64,000 nt of DNA from Hygrocybe punicea (taxonomy: Eukaryota; Basidiomycota; Agaricomycetes; Agaricales; Hygrophoraceae). Location of the stretch: positions 3,010,767 through 3,074,766 of the forward strand of contig OY744469.1 of NCBI GenBank assembly GCA_963556145.1. The letters are read 5' to 3'. Numbering within the stretch: the first letter of the stretch is position 1; every line of letters begins with the position of its first letter. This document shows positions 55,671-64,000 of this stretch, one piece after another. The notes under the pieces were generated by a model. That model made no database searches. It saw only the letters and a program-made list of their open reading frames with translations, and had not been told where the DNA came from. A program made the position numbers and the translations under genes.

Positions 55671-57328
55671 TGTTATGTTTCCAACTCCGCTTCCAACCCC
55701 GATGCCCATTCCGATACCCACCATGACGATTCTGCACTGCACACCTTCCTTTTTCATTTCATTTTGTCCTTTGTCCTCCTTTCAACGTCATTGTTTCTTC
55801 ATTTGGACATCCTTGTATTTTCTTATTCTTGTTCTCTTTTTGTCCCTTCTTCTAGAACAATCCAGACTGACCATGGACATCTCCCACGTGACCTTGTTGT
55901 ACCCGAATAGTCTCCTTGCCGATGGACGTCACCGACATTGTCTTTTCCCTTCGATATCTTGTTTACGCTATCCCACGACAAACCGATCACAATGGCTGTA
56001 CTCCCGACACAGCTCATTACTGTAATTGTTATTGGCAGCATTGCCATCACCTTCCTGATCGGTTTCTACCTTGTTATGATCTATCTTTGGCATCGGCACC
56101 GAAACCCTTCCACCATTGATACTTCTGACTTCCACCTCAACAATATATCGACACGTAATTGACAATTGCCATTCCCGGATATTTGGTTTCCATATTCGTA
56201 CCCTGTGCCCACCATTATCCTCCCTGACGATCCGACGACATTCCTCACCTGCATGCGAACTCTGAACAATCCCCAATCACAAGGCATTTCACTGTTCTCT
56301 CCAATCCGACCATCACCGGAGCATACTCTTTTGGACTTCGACCACAGACCATACGACTTCCCAAACAGTGAACCAACCCCTATCGTATATTGTTCGCACG
56401 ACACCGCTTCAATGCAGTACCCGACGACTTGTTCCCACAGCTTGTCACTCATGCCATGACTCGAAACCTGGACCCACGTTCATTTATCCTTTTCCATCCA
56501 TAATCTTGATACCTCCCACACTCGTTTACAATGATACCCTTTCTTGGACAAATACTGACATCAGGTGGACCACATTGTTCCACACACAGGACAAGACACC
56601 GCCCCTCGATACGTCATTGACACAGACATCGTCATCCGGTACAGCTTATGCTGTTCACATGTCTGACCTCGACTAGCCCACTGTCCTAGTTGGTTTTTTC
56701 CTCTATACATTCCTTCATTTTCTTTCATACCAACCTTGCCACTATATCCACGCTACCTCAAGACACTCTCATCACCAACCCCACACTGGACGATACCCAT
56801 CTTCGACCCGACCGTGCAACGCACTTGCCAGACTGCGCACTTGCCTGTCACAGCAAGTGTAGACCCCGAATAGGCAATTCTGCACATCACATGATCCGAT
56901 GACAAATCATCCAAGTCATCCGGACCCCCTCTATTCCTCAATGACACCCGGGCCTCCAGTTGGATCGCGAGAACATCGACATGAGGACGCCTCATGTACA
57001 CCTCATGGTGAACACATGGTAGAGTTGGACATGTTATGGCTTCATGGTTGTATTTCTGTTTACCTCCCCTCAAGACCAGTCACTATATATACTGTTCTTG
57101 TTGTTGGTTCGGACTTTTTCTTCTTTTCCTTTCTTTACGTTTAGTCTGGTTCTTGGGGCAGACCCCCTTATCTTGGGTAACCCCCACGGCTCGCAATGAC
57201 ATTAGACCATGAACCCCCCCCCTTGTAGCAGTGTTATCTATCAATGTAACTGCTGTTATCTCCTCTGGAAACCGCCCCCCTGTTAAGTTGATTGTTGCCG
57301 GAGCCCGCTGCAGAAGCGATCCGTAACA
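55671..57328 (+). mobile_element. Solo LTR, TGTTAC family, copy C (1658 bp)
   Basis: Begins TGTTATG, ends CGTAACA, duplication CCCTC (55666-55670, 57329-57333). Nearly identical to copy B, so both inserted recently or share a recent source. Confidence 0.94.
55992..56162 (+). CDS. Small LTR-encoded membrane peptide, copy C
   Basis: 56 aa, the same as copy B: hydrophobic helix TVIVIGSIAITFLIGFYLVM and a polar tail. Whether it is translated is unknown. Confidence 0.42.
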   Translation: MAVLPTQLITVIVIGSIAITFLIGFYLVMIYLWHRHRNPSTIDTSDFHLNNISTRN

Positions 57329-59635
57329 CCCTCGAAGGGTTGGAAAACCCCTGGCATAATGCAGGGGTAAACCCCTGTCAGTCCTTAGGTACAAACACAG
57401 CCGATAATAGAAGCACTCACCACTCTTGTTGCAGCATTGAGAGCTTGCCAAGCTTCTTCAAATTTGGGTCTCGTAACACGGTGGTTCTTACAGTAATCGA
57501 TGGCAAATAGGTTCCTGCAATCACCTTGGTCAGTGGTAGTCCATTTGCCGTTAATAATACATGACTAACCTGGGTGTAGCCACCTGTGTCGGAACCATCA
57601 AAGGTCCCTTTTTCCCTGACACATTCGCCCTGCCTTTTCCATTGATGTCATTTGCTGGTATAGAAGCAGACGTGGCTGAAGAACTGGTGGAGGAACTTAA
57701 AGGAGTTGCAACGTGTTCGAGCGCCAATGCACTTGACAAGTTGATTAGTTAGTTAACAGAATATAATCTACACAGCGTGCTTACAAAGGATTCACAAGCT
57801 TGAAGTCATTTTCTGCTGGAATGGCAATGGTCGACGACTTCTCTGTCTTGTTTTGTGTACCTTCTTCTGTGTGTCAGTGCATGAAAAAAAATACGGCTAA
57901 GACATACCCTCATCTTCTTTGTCAAGCTTAGGATGTTGCATGTCTGTTGCTTGACTTGCGCAGCTTGATGATATGGCAGATGGATTTGGCATGGATGGAA
58001 GAGGAGTTGACGAGTTGATGGGAGAAGTAGATGGAGTAGAATCTGATGAAAAGTCTTGTGTAATAGAACCAGGAGACATAGAGATGCTGAGGACAGAGTC
58101 AGGAGTTTTGCTGCATGGTTTTTTGGGTATTGGTATCTTAAGTTTCTTGAACTTCTTGAGAGGAGCTGCGGGATTCATCGGTAGGCGCTTCTGCAGGAGA
58201 TGCATATAATCGTCACTGTCATCACGATTCATCAATATGTCCTCCTCCGTCTTGGGCTTGATATCTTTTATGACGTGTTGGTGATACCACCCAGAATAAT
58301 TCACCGTGGCGAAATAGTCAACCTTCCAATGGTTCTCACAATAGCGTAGTTCACGGATCCGCTTGTACATCTCCGTGCGATAAAAGTTTTGCACAGTCAA
58401 GCTGCCTTTGCCCCACGTCACTGGAGCCATGTTTCTGTCGTAGAGCTCCATCCATATCTCTCTCATCACACTTGTGATCTCGGATATGCGAAACCCATTA
58501 ACAGTGAGTCCATTCTCGTCCTCCATGAACCCCAAAGAGACATTTTCACCAGTTGATATTCGAGATTTACCACGTAACCCCATCTTGTTGTGAATTTCTG
58601 TTGTCTCCAGTTCCTGCCAAATGTCACCTTGTAGCACGGCCCAATCCCACGTTGCCTTGTCATCACATGGTTTGCAAACAGCAGTCCCACGCCAGAGTGA
58701 GAGCTTTAGATCCGTGATGTTGAATGCAACAAGGTGCATGAGAATTAAGTCGGGGTCGTCCACATCAGGTGGTCCTTGCTCAGGATTTCGCAGTCAGTGG
58801 ATTGTGTTGGGGTCGAGATCACCATTGTCAAGTGTAGCGGAACATATTAGATTGATGAAAGCAAGAGAGATCTTGAGGTCGTCCAAGGTGGCATCCTCGA
58901 CAGTAGGCTGAAGATCCTGGTTTGCAATAGGAAGATCAGGGAGAGGTGGATTATCAAGAGGTACAGGTGCATCCGCAAGACAGCCGTGGTCATGTACCAC
59001 ATCCTGAGGTTCCTGCTGAGAAAAGGGTTGATATCAGTGAATTTTCGTCAATTAATACACAACTACCTACCATGATATTATCATCAGGATTTGGTTCAAC
59101 ACCAGGATTGTCCTGAAGAGGATGGGGGATTGGGATATAGTCGGGTTGGACATCATTGTCAACATAGTAGTGTTGCCGTAGTTCGGTTCCGAACCTAGCC
59201 GAACCCGGTTCAAACCCCGAACCGAACCCTAGGTTCAGTCTAAGTTCAGCCAAGTGCTGAACCGGACCGCGGGTTCAGTTCCGGGTTTCAAGGCCCGCCG
59301 GATTTCCTGAATGGCTCCAAACCGCGTCCAAACCACGAACGCAGCTATTTTTACGGTATTTATTTCATTTGTTTTTCGTATTTCTTTACTTACTATTTCA
59401 TGTTAAATGGTATCATGTGACCGGCCGTGACCATGTAGCTTTCACGCAACACAACATCAACACGCAACACAACATCAACACTCAACGCGAAGGTCAGTTT
59501 CAAGCTTTTCTTAACTTTACTAATGTCATTTGCGACAGGGAACTCGACCGCGACCACGTCGCGGCCACACCCATCTTGGCACAAGATAGATGCCAATGCC
59601 ATCCCAATGCCAACGGACGCGCGACAGCTGCGACA

Positions 59636-60080
59636 CCACCACCACCACCACCACCACCAGTGGCGGCAACAACAATGGCAACGACAACCATGACGGCCAG
59701 CAGCAGCAGCAGCAATGCCGGCAGCAGCAGCAGCAGCAGTGGCAATGGCAACGGCAACGGCAGCGGCAGCAGCAACGGCCACGACAGCAGCGGCAGCAGT
59801 GGCAGCAGCAACGGCAACGGCAGCAATGACGGCAGCAGTGACGGCAGCAGCAGTATCAGCAGCAACAGCGGCAACGGCGGCAACAGCAGCAACGGCGGCA
59901 ACAGCAGCAGCGCCACGGCAATGGCAGCAGCAGCAACGGCGGCAACAGCAGCAGCGCCACGGCAATGGCAGCAGCAGCAACAGCAGCAATGGCAGCGGCA
60001 GCAGCAACAGCAGCGGCAGCAGCAGCAGCAACAACACCAACGGCAGCAGCAACAGCAGCAATGCGACGGCAGCAGCAGCA
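59636..60080. repeat. CAC/CAG/GGC triplet microsatellite
   Basis: Runs of CAC, then CAG, GGCAACGGC and CAGCAG units. It generates poly-Ala, poly-Gln, poly-Ser and poly-Leu frames on both strands that are not genes. Confidence 0.9.
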
Positions 60081-60106
60081 CCGGACGGCTCCCCCGCAGC
60101 CCAACT

Positions 60107-60160
60107 ACCTCGCGAAGTGTAGCGCCGTATCAATTGATACGTGCCTGCCATTCGCGAGGA
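60107..60160. repeat. 54-bp hairpin repeat, copy 5
   Basis: Ends ACCTCGCGAA and TTCGCGAGG, core GTATCAATTGATAC. It shows the same plan as the hairpins in 4953-7152 but lies 53 kb away inside a hAT element, directly after a triplet array. Confidence 0.75.
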
Positions 60161-60621
60161 GAACGGAGCTCACGGGGTGAGCCAACCTCAGTCTGGGTTC
60201 AGACCGCGTCTGAACCCAGACCGAACGCGGCGAGATGGTTCAATGCCGTCCGGGTCCAGGTTTGGCCATGCGCCAAACCGGACCCGAAGTTCAGTTCGCG
60301 GTTCCACCAAAAAGGCTCGGAACCAGACCGAACTGAACTTCGGCAACACTACAACATAGATATCCTCATCAGCATCTTCGTTCCCAGGATTCTCATTAAC
60401 TCCTTCAATAAGAACATCTCCCAGTTCTAATTCGTCTCGATCGGCATCAACGTCCAGGCAAGCGCCATGTCCTGGCTCAGCGAGATGGTGACTTGTTGTA
60501 GGTTTGGGCCCAGGGTCCTGCTGGGCAAGATACTCATCGAGAGCTGTGCGAAGTCGAACCCTATGATATTGAGCATGTGCAAAGTACGTCCTCTGGGACA
60601 CCTTCTGCAGGGTGCCACAGT

Positions 60622-60991
60622 TAGTGTTGCCACAGCTATAGCCGATGTTTGTTGAAAAATTGCCTTTTTAGGCTAGTAAAATTAGGCAAAATTATGAAAA
60701 TATTTGAGGAGATGGGCGAAGCCAAAGCTGAGGGGTCACTTAAGGGTGCTAAGGATTTGGGGCTCAATTCTCAGGGTTCTTCAGGGATAGCTGTTGGATG
60801 GTAGCTGGCTAGGCTCAACAGCTATGGTTGAATAACTCTGAAGATTGGGCACCAAATTCTTAGCACCCTTAAGTGACCCCCCAGCTTTTGGCTTTGCCCA
60901 TCTCCTCAAATATTTTCATAATTTTAGCTAATTTTACTAGCCTAAAAAGACAACTTTTCATAAAACATCGGCTATAGCTGTGGCAACACTA
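60622..60991. mobile_element. hAT-type MITE (370 bp)
   Basis: Ends TAGTGTTGCCACAGC and GCTGTGGCAACACTA; perfect 8-bp duplication GCCACAGT (60614-60621, 60992-60999). It shares the TAGTGTTGCC terminus with 59168-60351. Long internal inverted arms, no ORF. Confidence 0.92.
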
Positions 60992-60999
60992 GCCACAGT

Positions 61000-61665
61000 A
61001 TCGAACACAGTCGCAGTAGTAGTTGTGCTGTGTTGACATCTTTACAGCAGTTCATTGTGACTGTTGTTTTGACACTTTATCTTATAGGTACAAACTCGAG
61101 AGACATGTACTTACCACATGAAAATGTTGTTTTCAGTGGAAATGAACACAAGGAATGTCGATGAAGTTGTTGTTGATATAATTGTTGCTAGATCTTATCA
61201 TTTACAAATCGATATAAAAGGACTTATCATATATAAATCTTTCTTAACCTTCGGACTTTTCACTGGGCATAGACACTTATAGACAACCCTGATTTGTATA
61301 GTGTTGTATAGATCTGGATAGCATGCCTGTCACTCTATGTAGCAGAGGATAGACAACCTCTCCTTCTACACAGGTACTGTCCTGCCCAGTCCTACACACA
61401 GTCACTAGATACTTCATGTATTCATGTATAGCCGCAAAATGTTAACTGTTGACTTTGTGAAATTCTTCCAAGTCCAACATTTGTCCCTGTTTGGTATGGT
61501 TCATTCCCCTACTGTCATCCTCCCTAGCCAGCAAGCAGCACGAGAGGCCAGACACATGGCAACAGCGATGACAATGAACAAGAAATAGGGCTAGAGTTCT
61601 GGCTGAGGTCTTTTTACAAGAACTCACCCCAACGAAGATACCACCAAAGGACGGTGATGCTGCGC
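61000..61665. other. Intergenic DNA, no gene seen
   Basis: Only unrecognised short frames. It contains the inverted 33-bp phrase also seen near 54805. Confidence 0.5.
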
Positions 61666-62390
61666 TACCCCAGCTCAACCACATTCACAAAGGTTGCCAT
61701 GGCCCTCCTCCGAGCCCCTCCTGTGTCCAGGTGCAGAATGTTCGAGTCCAAACTTGAACTTTCCGCCAAAATAGGTAAATTCTTTTCTTTTGTTAATTTG
61801 ATGCCTCTACCACAGCTGCCTTCGCTGTCCCGGCCCAACTACATCCCCAAATGACCCCATGGCCCTCCTCCGAGCTTCTCCCACCTCCCATTCGAGCCTA
61901 AATTCGAACGTTGGCCCCAAACAGATAATTCTTTTTTTTTTGTTAATTTTATTTATCTAACCCCTCTCCCTCCACTCTCCTGCCCCAACCACATCCCCAA
62001 ACGACCTCATGGCCCCCCTCTCACCCTGCCATGGTGCAACATTTGAACTTGAACTCAAACTCAAACATTGCACCAAAAAAGGTAAGCTTCTTTTTATTCT
62101 TGCTTTGGTCCCTCCAACCTGCTTCTCTTTACAGCCCTGGCCAAGTCACATCCCCCAAACACCCCATGGCCCCATTCCAAGCCCCTCCTGCCTGGTGGGG
62201 CAGAGCGTTCGAGCCCAAACTCAAACATTCTGCCAAAAGAGGTATTTTTTTTTGCTACTTTTGGTTCCGCTACCCCATCTCTGTGCACTTCCCTAGCCCC
62301 ACCACCCTCAAGCAACCCTCAGGCCCTCCTCAGAACCTGAGTATGCTGTGTGACAATTCCAAAAAATAAAAATCTTTCCATGTATTCCAG
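61666..62390 (+). repeat. Degenerate tandem repeat of about 155 bp
   Basis: Four to five units align around CAACTACATCCCCAAA-like, CCATGGCCC (61698, 61858, 62009, 62165), TTCGAGCCYAAACTYGAAC and AAAAAGGTA plus a T-rich run. Spacing is about 160, 151 and 156 bp. The predicted frames crossing it are by-products. Confidence 0.7.
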
Positions 62391-63073
62391 CACAAGTCAT
62401 TATGTGGACCTCACCCTCCGCCTTGCACCTGTGGCCTGTTTGTCATCCTGGACACCGACACCCTCTTGATCTTGGGACAGCTTGTCATGCCACAGTCCCG
62501 TGAGTTCTTTACCATTCATGACTATTTGTGTTCACTTCAATGCAAGTCCTCATACAAACGCAACTCCATCAATGAAACCACCACACAAAAGTGTGTACCA
62601 ATCCTTGTCCTTCATTGGCATCGTGATCATGACGCCCTCACCTGACAAGAAAAAAAGCCAACCTAAGCCCACACCCAACCTTGTGTCAGCACTTGTGCAG
62701 GCATTTGACACAACCAAGTCCCACTCCCACCCGCCGGCTCGCATACTCGCCTGCACTGTAGGGTTACTCTACCACCCCTGGTCAAGCTGACATCAATGCA
62801 CATCTGGGGGAGCAAGTAGCACCAGTCCACATACCGTGATCAGTTGGGCAGGGATTGGCCAGTGAAGAGGCATGGGAGACGGCTGAACGACATCTCAAGG
62901 TTTGCTTGCAGTTTGTTGAAGAAGGAGCAAGGAAATGCCAACCAACACCATGACCACAATACAGGTGGTGGGCATTTTTCAGTGAGACTGATGACAGTGC
63001 TAGCATATGTGGATCTTCATTTGTAGTAGTAGATCAATACCATTATTTTTTCTTTTCTTTTATATGACAATGA
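62391..63073. other. Intergenic DNA, no gene seen
   Basis: A 102-codon plus-strand frame (62482-62790) has no recognisable domain. Nothing else is supported. Confidence 0.5.
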
Positions 63074-63911
63074 TGATACGGTTTCCACGTCTATGACCCC
63101 GGATAAACAGATAATAAATGATGAAAAACGTTGCAAAGGTGCGAACGAGACTTGGGGACACTCCCGACAATAACGTGATAGTGCGCGATAATATGCGTGA
63201 TAAAATAAACAAACGCGAAAAGTCGCAAGACAACGCGATATCGCAACGCAGTGATAAACAAGGATCGGAAGGCTTAGCTGGGTGTCCTAGATGACAGCAC
63301 GATACGCGGTGATGACGCGACGAGACGGAGGTTTTGCGCTATGACTTAGGTCACGATAGCGGAGAGTACGCGATGAGGAGAGACGCAGATTTGAGTGAGA
63401 ATGACTAGATCCTTTTAAAACTTAAGCCGCAAACTAGTGGAGAGGGGAGAACTGGGTTCTTGTTCGCATATTTTCTACTACAGGACACTTTTTATATTCT
63501 AAAGGGATAGGGGGAAAGGGTGGATGAGTGAAATAGAAATGCAGCGAAATATCGCATGAAAGCAATGAAACGGGAACGGAATAGCGAAGGATTTGAAATA
63601 ACGGTGAATATCACATGAAAGTCGGCGAAAAGACGAAGATAAACCGGATGAATTACATTTCTGGTATCGGACTCGGCGTTCAAACGTGTAGGACGTGTTT
63701 AACAGTTGTGTGTCAGCGTTTTAAGACCGGGTCGCGCGGTTAAGATACAGCGAAGATGTCGCGGTCACGGGCGCATCGATCGGTGTAAGTCGCGCAAGTC
63801 GCGGTCGGCGCGCTGATGTTTCGCATGTATGCGGGACTGCAAAAGAGTCATAGGGAAAGTAGAATTGACCATATGAGAGATTCCGTGCCGAAAGGGAGAG
63901 ACTGCATATCA
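63074..63911 (-). mobile_element. LTR of the TGATACG family at the window edge, probably a 3' LTR
   Basis: 838 bp, reading TGATATGCAG...CCGTATCA on the minus strand, matching 39802-42293 without its insertion. On the minus strand AGGAGGAAAAA immediately precedes it, a polypurine tract; the element's interior should therefore lie beyond 64000. The flank on the other side is ATGA. Confidence 0.83.
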
Positions 63912-64000
63912 TTTTTCCTCCTCACTGAAATCTTGACTGTCCTCAGTCAATCGCGTGGGCCGTGGGAAAGTCACGTGCGAGTCTGACTTATAAACAGAAG
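63912..64000 (-). other. Start of a retroelement interior (polypurine tract and beyond)
   Basis: Minus strand GTGAGGAGGAAAAA next to the LTR; the remaining 75 bases are too short to assign. Confidence 0.6.

Larger units (their letters stand above)
55250..57387. mobile_element. hAT-like MITE (475 bp) split by a solo LTR
   Basis: Ends TAAGAACTGACAGGGG and CCCCTGTCAGTCCTTA are inverted repeats; the flanking 8-bp duplication GGTACAAA (55242-55249, 57388-57395) is perfect. The two arms pair for over 200 bp. The 1658-bp solo LTR plus its 5-bp duplication accounts for the rest. Related to 4136-4600. Confidence 0.88.
59168..60351. mobile_element. Non-autonomous hAT element (1184 bp) filled with microsatellite
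   Basis: Ends TAGTGTTGCCG and CGGCAACACTA; perfect 8-bp duplication CAACATAG (59160-59167, 60352-60359). Subterminal regions repeat GTTCGG/CCGAAC motifs, as hAT transposase-binding regions often do. The interior (about 59636-60080) is a CAC/CAG/GGC triplet array. Hairpin copy 5 lies at 60107-60160. No transposase. Confidence 0.9.
57551..60621 (-). pseudogene. Broken multi-exon hypothetical gene, possibly transposon-derived
   Basis: Minus-strand pieces: 60621-60360 (TYFAHAQYHRVRLRTALDEYL and an acidic stretch), 59159-58990, then 59000-58794 with LDDLKISLAFINLI...LDPNTIH, a TGA at about 58797, and LRNPEQGPPDVDDPD continuing in frame into the 288-codon stretch 58763-57897 (WRGTAVCKPC, RELRYCENHWKVDYFATVNYSGWY, a Lys-rich basic patch, a Ser/Pro-rich tail), then short exons down to 57551. 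The LDDLKISL...(R)LRNP region resembles the N-terminal part of Plavaka/CACTA-type basidiomycete transposase genes, but I do not recognise the rest. A hAT element at 59168-60351 and the TGA break it. Confidence 0.5.

Noticed and set aside
59393..60151. Long Ala-, Gln-, Ser- and Leu-rich frames around 59.4-60.2 kb
   Set aside because: They are translations of a triplet microsatellite in several frames on both strands and have no start context or conserved domain.
61442..62790. Short frames of 66-112 codons between 61.4 and 62.8 kb as genes
   Set aside because: No domain, no consistent splice structure, and most cross the degenerate 155-bp tandem repeat.

Overview
The window looks like a transposon-packed region of a filamentous basidiomycete genome, most likely an agaricomycete. 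The evidence is short (47-84 bp) GT-AG introns, a VMS1/PMM/SET/C2H2 gene set, Ngaro/DIRS-type tyrosine-recombinase retrotransposons, a chromodomain Gypsy element, hAT and Tc1/mariner MITEs, and several LTR families. It contains two 100-N assembly gaps (6191-6290 and 33938-34037). No rRNA, tRNA or CRISPR array was found.

1-12935: a near-perfect inverted duplication. The left arm (from before base 1 to about 5814) is mirrored by the right arm (6291 to about 11641) around a spacer that holds the first gap. Each arm carries the end of a VMS1 gene, a three-finger C2H2 protein, a small SET-domain protein, a fragment of a gag-like retroelement ORF, low-complexity DNA and several 54-55 bp hairpins. 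The left arm alone has a 465-bp hAT-like MITE with an 8-bp target duplication, so the arms behave like two alleles or two recent copies. The complete VMS1 gene (five exons) runs outward on the minus strand to 12935.

12936-53238: a 40.3-kb transposon nest separates two divergently transcribed housekeeping genes, VMS1 (start at 12935, minus) and phosphomannomutase (start at 53239, plus). In order it holds a MITE; a Ngaro-like element with split direct repeats (A1-ORFs-B1-A2-B2); a second tyrosine-recombinase element on the minus strand (about 53.1 kb down to 18.4 kb); and, inside that, one Gypsy chromovirus spread over 22010-50716. The Gypsy element has itself received solo LTRs (25430-27081, 28989-30627), a foldback element (31856-36233), and three insertions in its 5' LTR: a 2.1-kb miniature LTR element, an LTR of about 0.83 kb carrying a nested solo LTR, and element E1 carrying nested element E2. 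Removing these insertions rebuilds a 1670-bp 5' LTR against a 1671-bp 3' LTR, which confirms the nesting.

53239-64000: phosphomannomutase (seven exons), a hAT-like MITE split by a solo LTR, a broken multi-exon hypothetical gene containing two hAT-type elements, a degenerate tandem array of about 155 bp, and at the right edge the 3' LTR of another retroelement that continues past the window.

For follow-up: (i) the long LTRs of the Gypsy family carry a spliced antisense gene of about 182 codons, kept open in strongly diverged copies, beside a small sense membrane-peptide ORF; (ii) all six LTR insertions with both flanks visible and 4-bp target duplications have the form NCGN; (iii) a conserved 54-55 bp hairpin recurs in low-complexity DNA; (iv) element E2 carries two convergent genes, a gag-like protein with a membrane segment and an antisense Zn2Cys6-like coiled-coil protein.
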